Assembly: GCA_009760855.2 (NCBI GenBank)
Contig: WPIO01000136.1
Location: forward strand, 144,001-200,000
Length of the DNA: 56,000 bases
Direction: 5' to 3'
Origin: Cristatella mucedo
Taxonomy: Eukaryota > Bryozoa > Phylactolaemata > Cristatellidae
This document shows, piece by piece, positions 10,841 through 21,376 of the stretch. Positions within the stretch are counted from its first letter, which is position 1. Every line of letters starts with the position of its first letter. The position numbers were made by a program, and so were the translations under genes. A model generated the notes under the pieces. That model saw only the letters and a list, made by a program, of their open reading frames with translations. It was not told the DNA's origin and ran no database searches.

Positions 10841-11780
10841 AAAGGATTTGTTGAGGTGATCGAATACATCGGTCCACAGCTGATTCGTACAGTAAATTTA
10901 ATTCCAATTGTATACATGAGCGTATGATTGACTCAAATAACTGAGCGCATACTGCGTAATTTACACTATTTTAATCAACTCTAAATGAATGAATTTCTAA
11001 AACCACGATAGTGTGAAACCACGAAAGTCGAAACACGAAGTGGCGAAAGACGACTGTATTCCGTGGTGTCGATCTCACTCCTTGTAGCTTTAATGCTCAC
11101 ATTTCTTGGATCTTAGCTAGCTACTGAAGTAGATTGAGATATTAATGCTTAGCATTGCAGACAAGTCGTCGTTGGCTGCGACTCAAGGATCGCATCACGC
11201 ATAATTGTATCAGAACTACACCCGAATAATGCTCGATCTGCTAGGGAAATTGTTAAATCTTTGCCCGTTTCCACCCAGATATCCTATTAGGCATTACAAT
11301 AGTTCATAATTAAGTAAAACTCATTGATTAATGTATTTTCATATGGGGTCATTTTTAAGTCAACAACTAAAAAACCTATACTTTCTAGGAAAACTTCAAG
11401 AGTCAGTGATCACTTTTACGGCGATAAGTACGAAGACGCAAACACGCTATACCCATCGTAAAACCATCTAGCCTTGCGATGCGCTGCCGTTTCAGAATGG
11501 TGATCAATCGCCAGTTTAAAAACAGAAAGAGAAACGTGTGCACGTTGTTTTAAATCTTTCGACTATCCAGACTATCCGTGACATATCCCGGCTACCCGGA
11601 ATCCATGAGTGCATTTATGTTTGCTTTAGCACGTTAGCACAAGCACGATCGTCATTTTTTGTGCTAAATTGAAACTACGCATGCGTCTGACCCCACGGAC
11701 ATTGATTTACTTTCAGGTCACTGTAAAGCACCTGAATAGAAATTAAAGCATCCTAGGTTGAAATGTAAATCAACCGTTTC
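10841..11780. other. Unassigned stretch before the copy II upstream blocks
   Basis: No recognisable gene, splice context or shared repeat was found. Confidence 0.4.
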
Positions 11781-11784
11781 AATT

Positions 11785-12205
11785 ATGCGCATCAATTATT
11801 GTGCTAGTCAAGCACTAAAAGTTTGCTTGGGTTTTCACAGTAAAGTTTTGGAAATTTGTTGAATGACCACGATACGTGAGAATGGCCGATCGAGTTGGCA
11901 GTAGTTTTGTACGCGATCGGTGATTTGAAGAAATTGAAGTGGAATCGACCACCGACTTGGGTCTGTCGCCGCTGCTCGGCCCCGCTTTTCCGCAGGTTCG
12001 TGCGGCGGCCTCGGACGGCGCTACCCATTGGCCACTCAATGCAGAAACTCGATAAGCCAGGTCGTGCCATCGTACTGGGGCGCTGAGCAGCAGAGACGCC
12101 GCAGCTCGACGTGCCCGTCATTTGACGCCAACTGAAATTAGGGGTTTGTGCTGAAGTACGGCCTGACGTTGCCGCCGGCCGGCGGGTACGTCTGACCGTC
12201 TTAAG
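11785..12205 (+). repeat. Upstream block P, copy 1
   Basis: Collinear with 12528-12925 at an offset of about 735 bases. Shared words are TGCTAGTCAAG, GAGAAT...GATC, GTCGGCAG/GTTGGCAG, the GGAATC.ACCACCGA segment and the palindromic GCCGCCGGCCGGCGG followed by GACCGTCTT. The ORF frames here (11804-12121 and others) are shadows of this non-coding repeat. Confidence 0.75.
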
Positions 12206-12527
12206 TTTTAGCTGGAGATGCGTCTATTCTGATAACTTTTTTTGCGGCTGTCCTCATCAAACTGCTCAAACTGCTCGTCCTGTTACGCTAATGCCTGCTT
12301 GGCACGCGTGCTCATCACGATTCTAGACGCGATAATAGCCAGAGGCCCGACTACACGTCGGCCGTCAGTGCAATCGTGCTGGCTTGAGCACGATCCTAAT
12401 TTTCTTGTGATACTTAGAAAGCTGCGAGTGCCTCTGGACCCCGTCTACTTCGTTTCGCTTGCAGGTTTCTCCAAAGTACCCGGATTGAGATTAGATCGTC
12501 TTAAGTGACGGTGGAAATTATGTGTTC

Positions 12528-12925
12528 TAACTAAAGGTACTCATTATAATGCTAGTCAAGTACCTGAAACTTCCTCGAGTTTCAAGTATAACGACGTGAA
12601 CAAGCATGGAATGGTCGTGGCACTTGAGAATTTCTGATCAAGTCGGCAGCCGTTTTATGTGCGATTGGGGGCTGGCGGAAACTGAGGTGGAATCAGCCAC
12701 CGATTGGGACTCTTTCTCCACTGCTCACCCAACGCTTTTTTGCCGGCTCCTCGATACTCTAACTCGAAGTGATAGGTCGACTGGCCGTTCGAGCGCCACT
12801 GCTCGAGCCCAAGACGCCGCTGCTCGACGTGCTCGCTATTTTAGTCCAAGTCAATTTAGGCCTTTGTGCAGCTGCACGGCCTGACATTGCCGCCGGCCGG
12901 CGGCTACATCCGACCGTCTTCACTC
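12528..12925 (+). repeat. Upstream block P, copy 2
   Basis: The second tandem copy of block P, ending about 330 bases before the copy II signal-peptide exon. It carries the same CCGCCGGCCGGCGG palindrome (12889-12902). A third, truncated copy is at 21167-21376. Placement just upstream of a first exon suggests a promoter-proximal duplication, which is inference. Confidence 0.75.
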
Positions 12926-13191
12926 CGCAGCAAGCATTGCCGCTGCTCATAAAAAAAAAGTGCGCCCAGGACGCTAGCGTGCTTGGCAGCCTGTGCGGGA
13001 TTTGTTTGCACCTCGCTCGCCTGCCTCAAGCAGCGCGCGCCAATCACGACGAGAGAGAGAGAGCGCAAACACGAGCGACGCCGCACAGCTGTTGTCCATC
13101 CATCCTATCGTTTAGTGGCGAGCGTCTGCATCTCCACCGCCGAGCGCCCTCGAGCGGACGCGTGCCTGGCTGCCTGCGGCGCAGGCAGCGG

Positions 13192-13199
13192 CATAAAAA
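13192..13199 (+). promoter_or_regulatory. TATA-like box of copy II
   Basis: CATAAAAA stands about 60 bases before the signal-peptide ATG in a CpG-rich context. This spacing would put the start of transcription near 13222. Confidence 0.5.
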
Positions 13200-13202
13200 C
13201 GA

Positions 13203-13238
13203 CAGCACGAACGGCAGCACGAACGGCAGCACGAACGG
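13203..13238 (+). repeat. 12-bp tandem repeat in the copy II 5' leader
   Basis: Three perfect copies of CAGCACGAACGG between the TATA-like box and the ATG. Confidence 0.9.
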
Positions 13239-13258
13239 AGCGGCGGCAAGCCGATGTC

Positions 13259-13343
13259 ATGCAGCGGCAGCAGCTTTGGCTGCCTTGCGGTCGCCTCGCG
13301 CTCCTCCTGCTGCCGATTTGCCTGCTGGTCAATGCCAAAAGTG
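13259..13343 (+). CDS. Copy II exon 1: signal peptide
   Basis: Starting at ATG 13259 the exon reads MQRQQLWLPCGRLALLLLPI, then CLLVNA and KSG, followed by a GTGAGC donor at 13344 (phase 1). The basic start, a Leu-rich core and a small-residue VNA cleavage site make a classical secretory signal. ATG 13254 is out of this frame and gives no signal. The open frame continues past the donor into Pro/Ser/Ala-rich sequence, but a spliced reading fits the following PAN-like exon. Targeting is to the secretory pathway. Confidence 0.75.
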
Positions 13344-14133
13344 GTGAGCGCTATCTGCCGCAGCTGCTGCGCGAGCCGCAGCGAGCCTCCGAAGGACGGC
13401 GGTCACCGCCGAATGCCCGGTGGTGTCCACGCTCCGAAATTGCATCGTCGCCGTCGCCCCAGCCGTCGCTGGTCGTGGCAGCGACCGCGGCGGCGGCAGC
13501 GGCGGCGGCGGGGGGCGGCGGCTCCGCGGTCACGTAACGCGCTCATACGTTCAACCGCGTTCGCACGCAAAGCATGCGACGCAGGAGCGATCCGCTGTGT
13601 CCGCTCCGCGAATAATGACTCACTGCATGACTAGCGTAAATTTAGCTGATATTTGGAGCTCGCACGGCAACTTATAAGACTGAGCTAAATTCAAATAGCC
13701 GCCGGTCACCTGGGCCTCAAATTCAAAGCGCCTCAGATGACAGTAGGGTGCTCTTTATTTTTTGACTCTGCAAATGATGCATTCTCTTCCCAAACGATCC
13801 GTCGCCGCCTTGAAATACAATGGATGGAGGCCACGGAAAGTAAACAGCGGTTTGCAAATGTCGCGCTCTCATTGAACAGTGATTGAAGGTAAGCGGTGAG
13901 TCTGGAGTTGGCAAGCATGCCGCGTTCGTTGGAACGTTCGGCGACGAACATAATTCCGAAGATGTATTTAGACGCCGGCAGATCGCGCGCCTCATGTATC
14001 GTTGCTTGCTTGCAATGTGTGTATTCTCCACACTCGGTCGGGTCAGCGCTCACCGATTGAAGCCACTCAGCCACGTAGTCGATCAAAGTCGGTGGCAGCA
14101 CTGCATGCAGGAAACGGGTGGGAAGCGTTGCAG

Positions 14134-14388
14134 GAGCGCAAAGCAAGAAAGTACGCCTCGACGTTCACCATGGCGACATTATGACGATCGCCAAACTGCG
14201 ACCGCAAGCCGCTGTGCCGGCGCCACTGCCGGCATCGCTGCAGCACTGTGCCAACCTGTGCTTCACCGACGCCGGATCGCAGTGCACCACCGTCAACTAT
14301 TCGCCGACTAGAGACGCCTGCGATCTCATGACAGCCGGTGGGGCGTCGCAGGCGAGAATGCAAGACGCACCGCTTCTTCTCCAAACCG
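14134..14388 (+). CDS. Copy II exon 2: PAN/apple-like domain
   Basis: The acceptor TTGCAG is weak; the donor is GTGAGC; both are phase 1 and the exon is 255 nt. After a leader of about 30 residues the key part reads HCANLCFTDAGSQCTTVNY then SPTRDACDL. The pattern C-x3-C, C-x4-(V/I)-x-Y/F and CxL is the core of PAN/apple modules, which bind proteins or sugars outside cells. A more degenerate version with the same spacing occurs at 51252-51493. The family call rests on the Cys pattern only, so other Cys-rich modules remain possible. Confidence 0.6.
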
Positions 14389-14574
14389 GTGAGCGGCTCG
14401 CTGTTGCATCTCACTGCACCCATCCATCCGAGGCGCGATGATGCGACGGCAGCTTTGACAGCAACGTTAGCGAGAATGAACCGATCCAGGCAAGCGACAT
14501 GGCGTTGGTACGATCTAGATTTTAAGAGATTTCAAGAAAATTTAATTCGCACGTTTGGCACCCTCAGATAGCTC

Positions 14575-14700
14575 AACCTTCTTTAAGGCGTTTCTCGTCA
14601 GCCGTATGGCTCGAGCCCACGACCTTGGCCATCGTACAGCTGAGCTCATTGACCTTGGTCACAAAAAGGTGATTACGTTAAATACAGGGCCAAACCATAA
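14575..14700 (-). mobile_element. SINE family 2, minus-strand copy
   Basis: The reverse complement carries AAGGTCGTGGGCTCGAGCCAT, where GGCTCGAGCC replaces a tRNA B box, followed after about 25 bases by a CGCCTTAAAGAAGGTT-like segment. The same order appears at 29690, 31320, 41270 and 52690. Confidence 0.6.
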
Positions 14701-15827
14701 CGGCTTTAAAACGACGGGAGTGACGCGGCTCTAGAGTAGCACTCCACTGACCGGCTAGAACGCCGCATAATGACGAAAAGGCACCGGCGAGCTATTAAAT
14801 CCTTTCGCTGAAATCCTGGACGTGAAAGTAGTTACGTAACCCTAATGCCATAGCGAGTCGTTGCGTCCGCACGCCTTTTTACCGTCACGCCGTCATTTGC
14901 TGGCAAGCGACATGAAGTGCACGGTGGTCAAAAGCTGAAGCTTGAGCTATGACCGGCGAGTTAGTCTTATTTATAGGGTCTTTAATTTTAATCCTATTCA
15001 ATTTAGCCGGTCTCAGCAGGTTGCCGCTGAGATCTCCGCCCCTGCAAAAATAATAACAGAGGTAAATGGGTGCTTGGGCACACAGCCTACGAACAAGAAT
15101 GATGGCGACCCTACTCTTTCGGCTCTTCGTCGACTACCAAATCTCTACGTTGCGTTCTAATCTTTACGTTGCGTTCTGGCCGTGGACCGTTTAAGTGCCC
15201 GCCCCTACCAGTAGCGTCTCCTCAGACGCTACTGTTCACACCCTCTGGCCACTGCCTGCACTTTACCCCAGCATTTAGTGGGTCAGCGAAACTAAAGAGC
15301 GTGATAAGCTGCTTCCGTATTTTCTTCCTTTAACTACTTCCGGAACTACAGCACGTGACTGATTTCGTCATCAGAGTACTCTTCATATTGATCGCATTGA
15401 TCGTTGAGCACCACATGCTTTTCTGGCAAGCCAGCCGTCGCTGCAAAATAAGCCTTTCGATCTGACTAAGCGCAAGAGGCTGGCATCCTTCCTTCCCGTA
15501 TCCTTCCTCTAAGAGTCCTCGGCACACGCGCGTCCACGACTGAGGGCTTAACAATTTGGGATCAAATAGTTCACGAAGACTCTTAAGCTGGGCATGATAC
15601 TCTTTTTAACCAAGAGTCGGGAAACGCTGAAGCAACGACAAAGTGCCGGCCCCTCTACTTACAAAACCCGAGTCATTGCTTTGCACAGCTCGGCTGACGA
15701 CTCCATCAGTGGTGGTCAAATTGCCGAGGCTATAGTCAAAGACAAGAGTCCACGTTTATGAAAAACACTGAGCTCGTTATTTAAATACAAGATAACGAGT
15801 TGGCCGGCTTTATATTGTGCTTCCTTT

Positions 15828-15915
15828 GCAGCGAACGTAGAGCGCCTAGAAAGAGATTGAGTCCTTTGAGGGCGCTTCATCAAGTGTATACTTATTAGTC
15901 TAATTATTTCAATTC
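15828..15915 (+). mobile_element. Family A tail fragment
   Basis: Carries GAGCGCCTAGAAAGAGATTG and GAGGGCGCTTCATCAAGTG, the 3' signature of family A, with little upstream element sequence. Confidence 0.85.
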
Positions 15916-16232
15916 CAGAACGTATACAGAAACTTACAAAGAGGTTAACAGTAGAGGACCACTTTATGTAATCCGAATAAAAACTATTTCCCCTCGGTAA
16001 CTCGGAGGGTTAAGCAAGTAGGAAGCTACGATTTGTGCCTTTCTACTTGTTTTATTTTCTTGCATTATCATTATAAACTGTCTTAAAGTTTTTAAGGATA
16101 ATGAAAAGCGTGGCCAAAGCGGGCCACAGACTGATCAGAAGCGAAACTCGCCTTGTAGCAGAGGCTTTACGGACTAGTGGCTGAGCCGAGGTACAGCGAG
16201 CGAATTTATTTCAGAAGTACGATGCTTTCCAG

Positions 16233-17396
16233 GCGTCGTCGCTCGCACCGCCACGAAGCAGCCGAATCTGGCACAGCCGACCACGACTCAGTCGAAGACG
16301 ACTCAGCCGCTAATGACTGAGCCGGCTACGGCTCAGGCGACCCCGACACAGCCGACCACGACTCGGCCGACGACGACACTGCTGACCGCGATACAGCCGA
16401 CCACGACAGAGACAACGATGACTCAGCCGACCACAACGCAGCCCATGAGGAATCAGCCGACCACGGCTATGCCAACCTCTACTCAGCCAACCAAGACACA
16501 ACCGACAATAACTCAGCCAACCCCTACACAACCAATAATGACTCAGCAGACAGCGACTCAGCTGACCACGAGACAACCGATAACGAATCTGCCGATCACG
16601 ACTATGCCAACTACGACGCAACTAACCACGACACAGCCGACAGCAACTCAACCGACCGCGTCTCAGCCGACCACGACTCAGTTGACAACGACTCAGCCGA
16701 TCACGATACAGACCATCACGGCTCATCTGACCACGACCAAGTGGACCATGACTCAGCCGACCGCGACTCAGCCGACTACGATACAGACGACAACTACTCG
16801 GCAGATTACGACACAGCAGACCACGATTCAGCCGACCTCTACTGAGCCAAAAATGACTGAACTAACCACGATACTGCAGACAACGACTCAGCCGACAACC
16901 ACACAGCGAACCACGACTCAGCCGACATCTACTCACCTAACCATGACTCAGCTTGCAAGGCCTCAGCCGACCACGATACAGCAGATCCTGATTGCACCGA
17001 CCAAGATTCAGCCGACCACGATACAACAGACTTTGATTCAGCCGACAACGACTCAGCTGACCATGACATGGCCGACCACGAGTCAGCCAACAACGACTAA
17101 GATAACAACGGCTCAACCGACCTCGACACAGCAGACCACGACTCAGCCGACCACCACACAGCCAACCACGACTCAGCAGACCCCGACTCACCTGACCACG
17201 ACTCAGGTAGCAACGACACAGCAGACCACGATTCAGCCGACCACGATTCAGCAGACAACGACACAACCGACCACGACTCAGCTCACCACTACTCAGCCGA
17301 CCAAGACTCAGCCGACCACGATACAGCAGACCCTGATTCAGCCGACAATGACTCTTCCGACAACGACTCAGCTGACCACGACATGGCCGACCACGA
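16233..17396 (+). CDS. Copy II exon 3: TQPTT-repeat mucin-like stalk
   Basis: The acceptor is CTTTCCAG and the entry is phase 1; 388 codons stay open through about 75 degenerate copies of a 15-bp unit encoding T-Q-P-T-T. Thr, Gln and Pro dominate, with no Cys, which is the look of an O-glycosylated extracellular stalk. A GTGTGC donor at 17397 gives a phase 1 exit, matching all other exons of the family. The same frame also stays open to a TAG-class stop at 17650 through Ala-rich repeats, so a read-through C-terminus is an alternative. Sequence on the other strand and frame is also open because of the repeat; those frames are shadows. Confidence 0.75.
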
Positions 17397-17440
17397 GTGT
17401 GCATGGCTCATGCTCTCATGGCGCTGCTGCTGCTGACTTA

Positions 17441-17650
17441 GCTGTTGCTGTCTCTGCTATTGCTGGCTCTGCTGCTGCTGTCTCTGCTATTGCTGGCTCT
17501 GCTGCTGCTGTCTCTGCTATTGCTGGCTCTGCTGCTGCTGTCTCTGCTATTGCTGGCTGTGCTGTTGCTAGGTCTGCTGGGGCTGACTCTGCTGTTGCTA
17601 AATCTGTCTTGGCTAGCTTGGCTGGGGTTCGCTCTGCTGGGGCTGGTTAA
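17441..17650 (+). repeat. 30-bp tandem repeat (AAAVSAIAGS) in read-through frame
   Basis: Four near-perfect 30-bp copies from 17441 to 17560, then degenerate GCT-rich sequence. In the frame of the stalk exon it encodes a hydrophobic decapeptide, AAAVSAIAGS, and ends at a stop at 17648-17650. It is either intron sequence just after the stalk donor or an alternative C-terminus. Confidence 0.85.
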
Positions 17651-17834
17651 GCTCCCGACTGTGGTGGCTGGGCCACAACCTCCTTCTTAAAGCCCGGCAT
17701 GCCGGTCCTCAAGTCTGGCTTCGCTCGGCGATGCCAGCTCTTGGCATCGCCGAAAAAACTGTTCCCAGTTATCTTATCTCAGCTCAATGCGGCGAATGCA
17801 AGAATTTGGACAGAACTACCCAGTCGTCGTCTGC

Positions 17835-18125
17835 CCTTCACCAGTCGTCAGCCTGCGGCTGCTTAGGCAATCGAGCCGGCATGGGCCATCGCCCAGTGCT
17901 TTCAGGCTGGAAGAGTCAAGCTCTCTTGCATCATGAACAAGTGTAAAAATATGAGGAGACCGACTTTCGCGACGCTGAGTCAATCACTGGCAACGATATG
18001 ACGAGGATTAAATAGCCAACCCGATAACAGCTCGCTGTGATCGGCTTGATTTCACCACGCTAGAATGTTCAGACAAGTAATTGGTCAAACTCAAGAAGAT
18101 GTCGAGCAGCTGCATCTGTGGGCGA
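17835..18125 (+). repeat. Interspersed repeat R2, copy 2
   Basis: Collinear with 10545-10840. It lies between the copy II stalk and the first array unit. Confidence 0.7.
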
Positions 18126-18229
18126 TTTTCTGGCACTTTAGATAACCCGAGTCTAATAATCCACTTGTGCGAGACCGAGCTTAACCTGTGTAACACCTGC
18201 CTCCAGCCGGATTAATTTTAAAATGACTA

Positions 18230-18800
18230 AGGAAGCTAGACATACCTCGATGCCACTTTAGCTGTGATTGATGGTGGAGACCTTAACCCCCGATTCAGAA
18301 AGAGAGGACCTTACTTCCGAATTTGCAACTGAATCTTCAAGCCGATTTAAAGCTGCCTTCAGTTTGCCATGTACACATTACAGACTATATACGACGCTCA
18401 AGCGTTGCGTTTGAATCGCTCACCATAACGCTTGTGAGCTTGACAGGTGCACACTACTCATTGGCTCAACAGTAGTAATTGAATAATTGCCGATGGGTGA
18501 ATAAATCTGTCACGAGCTGAGATGCAGCATTTAAGTCAAAGGTTTGTCCAAGGTGTGGATTTCAATAGCAGCTTTGAGACTTATTTACTCAGAAAATGAG
18601 TTGCACTGCTACCGATGCAACGGTAAACTCAAGCAATTAAAATAATCAATAAGTGCAGGCAATTACAGCAAAGTCTACTTGTTCTTTAATCAATAGGAGT
18701 TATTGAGTGCTTTTTTTATAAGCTGAATTTACTTCTACACTTCTTATTTATGACATTTACTTTTCTTATTATTTACTCATAAAGACGTTGATTCCTGGCC
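18230..18800 (+). repeat. Array unit copy (degenerate), upstream part
   Basis: Shares with the other units the GAGGACC..ACTTCCGAA segment, the CACCATAACGCTTGTGAGCT and CAGGTGCACAC words, TTATTTACTCAG, and AATCAATAAGTGCAGGCAA. The part where a signal-peptide exon would lie is not recognisable. Confidence 0.65.
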
Positions 18801-19150
18801 TTACTCAGGTACGATTCTCGCTTTTCACGAGTTGTAGCCACGCTCTAAACTTTCTAACGTTCTACAAACAATTCTCATTCCTAGCATATTCACAGTCACT
18901 ATGGTTTCGTCGTGATTGCAGATGGAAATCCGGGACATCTTTAATGTAGGCGCGAAGTCTTTAGAATGACCTCTACACTGACTCGGATACGATCTTGCTA
19001 TTTGCATTCGATTGAGAAAAAGCGGTTCATAATATCTTAAGAGCCAATATTTTTTATTTATAGAACATACAAAAACTGCACTCATTTGCCAGTGGATAGC
19101 TGCGAAACTGAAACATGCATCACTAAATATCTTAAAGAAGTGTGACTGCT
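18800..19150. other. Unassigned stretch
   Basis: Covered by a minus-strand open frame (18825-19244) with no motif, extending into a retrotransposon remnant; not called as a gene. Confidence 0.4.
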
Positions 19151-19570
19151 TAGCTGAGCTGCTGAACCAGTTTCTTCCACCTCGCACTCTCAGGACATCG
19201 CAGGACGGTAAAGTTGGCGTTCCATCCTTAGGCTTATGGACCATTGCCGAAGCGCTTACCCCACAGATCCTACATTGTAGAACTCGTTTCCACAGTTCTC
19301 ACACAGCGACACATACCCTCCTGCAGCCAATTTTAGCGTATCCTGTCAAGCATAGCTACTTGCCGAATCCACAGTTCTCACTACCTCTATTACTACCCCA
19401 CGACCTCGCTACGCTGCTCACTTTCTATTTGTCGCCTGACATTAAGTCTTATACGGCTAAAGAATGCATACCGAATGCTTCTTATGGTTTGAGCGCCCTG
19501 TAGAAATCTCTCGTGCGTCACACCCTCATATCAGTTGTGGCTACATGGCGTTTAAAGCTGAGATACACGA
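19150..19570 (+). mobile_element. Family B 3' fragment, degenerate
   Basis: Matches the end of the family B frame (region encoding AELLxQF and LRSC) and its 3' UTR down to a GAGATACA end. Confidence 0.65.
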
Positions 19571-20015
19571 CACTGCCTTAACCTTAACGGCGGCGTTACA
19601 CACTCAGCATTCCACCGCTCACCGCTTGAGGCACAAGTTTGCAGAGGAGCACGAGCAAAGCAGTGGAAGTACAATGGAAGCGAGTTCATTGCTCCCGTTC
19701 ATGTTCCTGTACCTGCAGCTCTTTTTTGGGGGCGGGGGGAGGTAAGGATGGCGGCGCTATATTTTTAATTTGCATTACACTTTAGCCATTCCATCAAAAC
19801 AAACTTCAAGTTTAGTGATACAAGAAATGGTAAATTTTTACCTCATGCAATTTTTACGTCACTTAATAGGAAAAAAGTTTTGAAATATAAAGATTGGTTT
19901 GCAAAGATGATACTCAACCCATGATGTAGCATTCGATTAATGCTGTAATAATTTAACTGTTATAAGGAAACCAATAACATTAAATATTAAATGATTTGCC
20001 AGCCTCATTTAAATC
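19571..20015. other. Unassigned stretch
   Basis: Includes a G-rich run (19729-19741). No gene seen. Confidence 0.4.
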
Positions 20016-20019
20016 ATGA

Positions 20020-20165
20020 ATTAAGGGCTTAATGGCCTAACTATTCTCTTGAAGTTGGCAATAAATAGTTGCCTAAAACAGCTATCGAACTCACGACAGC
20101 GGTCGTGAGCAGCCAGTGAACACCTTACATCCTGAACTCTTACGGTCTCGCAATAGTACCTTCTT
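20020..20165 (-). mobile_element. SINE family 1, old minus-strand copy
   Basis: A weak match to the reverse complement of SINE family 1: AAGTTGGCAATAAATAGTTG, then CGAACTCACGA and GTGAACACCTTACATC correspond to its body, B box and A box. Confidence 0.5.
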
Positions 20166-20224
20166 CTTGCAAAAATTGGTGCACAATGCCAAATTTCATG
20201 ATGGATATATAGCTCTGTTAAAAA

Positions 20225-20760
20225 ACACAGGTTGGGCTCTTTTTTAGTATATAAATATCTTCAACAAAAACTTTGGAATCTTCCTGAAATCAAAGCAATT
20301 AGAAATCTGCACAACTCAGGTTTTCACTTCTATGCTGGTGACACTAAGTTTTACCTTGGCTTCAATATCTTTCAAACATCCACAACTCTGAATTTGCTCA
20401 GCTGCTTGGCTTCGTTGCACGTTTCTATTACATCCGGGCATGAGCGGCAGCAATCATTCCTTGGCTAAATGCTGACAAGTCCGACTTGCAACATTGGGGA
20501 AAAGCAAGTGTGATTCAGAAATTGGTAAACCTTAAGCTTGACGTTGGCTCTGCCAGCATATCTTCTGTATAATCCGCACAAAACCTAGGTATCTTAATTT
20601 AGAGGGCCTTTCATTTTGACGAAAAAATCAGCTACACTGGCCTATTTTCAGCTACATTTCCCTTTGCAGCAAATTTAAAGTGCCTAGAAAGAGATTGATT
20701 TCTCTGAGGGCGCTTTATCAATTGCACTATTACTATGATTATTATTACATAACATAGCTG
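20225..20760 (+). mobile_element. Family A fragment
   Basis: Contains a decayed reverse-transcriptase core (HFYAGDTKFYL in place of HFYADDTQLYL), internal deletions, then the AAAGTGCCTAGAAAGAGATTG tail and ATT repeats. The catalytic motif has lost an Asp, so it is dead. Confidence 0.8.
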
Positions 20761-20899
20761 AAATACGCGTGTGATTTAGCAGGATACTACATCTTAATTG
20801 GTCTACACTTTTGTAACTTATCGTCTTGAGCTACGTAAGTCACGTGGCTCTCTTATTGGCCTGTGCAATTAGTCGTTAGCAGCGGGTCGAAAACTGTAC

Positions 20900-21166
20900 A
20901 TCTAGGCTTGACGTTTGTGAGCTTTGCTGTTGTTTCAGCGAGCCACTTCTCGGTGACCTGCACTGGCTTTAAGTCTAACAGCGCCTTGGCTTCAAGGTTC
21001 TATCACTTCCCGTTAGGACCATTCATTCTTTAGAAACAGCCTTGCCTTAACATCGTCTCCTTACCATACAAACATCGTACCAGCCACTTTTCTGAATATA
21101 ATAATTTACTTATATTTACACTAATCTTGAATCTTTTGGAGATCCAGCCAGGCGTTCTTTCCCACA
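20900..21166 (+). mobile_element. Family A fragment fused to block P
   Basis: Matches the C-terminal part of family A and resembles 8845-9065 most. Its end (TTTCCCACATCGA) passes straight into block P at 21167. Confidence 0.7.
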
Positions 21167-21376
21167 TCGAATGGTCGGGGCACTTGAGAATTTCCGATCA
21201 AGTCGGCAGCCGTTTTGAAAGTGATCGGGGGCTGGCGAAAACTGAGGTGAAATCGGCCACCGATTGGGGGCCGGTCACTACTGCTCTCCCTGAACTTTTC
21301 TGCCGGCTGCTTGATAGTCTAACTCAAAGTGATAGGGCGAGTCGCAGCTCGAGCGCAGCTGCTCGAGCTGCTCCAA
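21167..21376 (+). repeat. Upstream block P, copy 3 (truncated)
   Basis: Matches 12606-12800 almost base for base in places (GGCACTTGAGAATTTC, GATCAAGTCGGCAGCCGTTTT). It ends abruptly at GCTCGAGCTGCT, where stalk repeats begin. Confidence 0.85.

Larger units (their letters stand above)
14389..16232 (+). other. Copy II intron 2
   Basis: It holds a SINE family 2 copy (about 14575-14700) and a family A tail (15828-15915). No other exon was recognised; ORFs such as 14338-14571 and 14942-15160 lack support. Confidence 0.5.

Noticed and set aside
11804-12121. Minus-strand 105-codon frame near block P
   Set aside because: The duplicated block at 12528 does not keep the frame, and no motif is visible.
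12769-13347. 192-codon plus-strand frame over the copy II upstream region
   Set aside because: It crosses block P and the TATA-like box, uses a different frame from the signal peptide, and its length follows from the GC-rich composition.
16310-17404. Minus-strand Arg/Leu/Ser-rich frames (16310-16621, 16937-17404)
   Set aside because: Shadows of the 15-bp stalk repeat, which is open in several frames because its unit length is a multiple of three.
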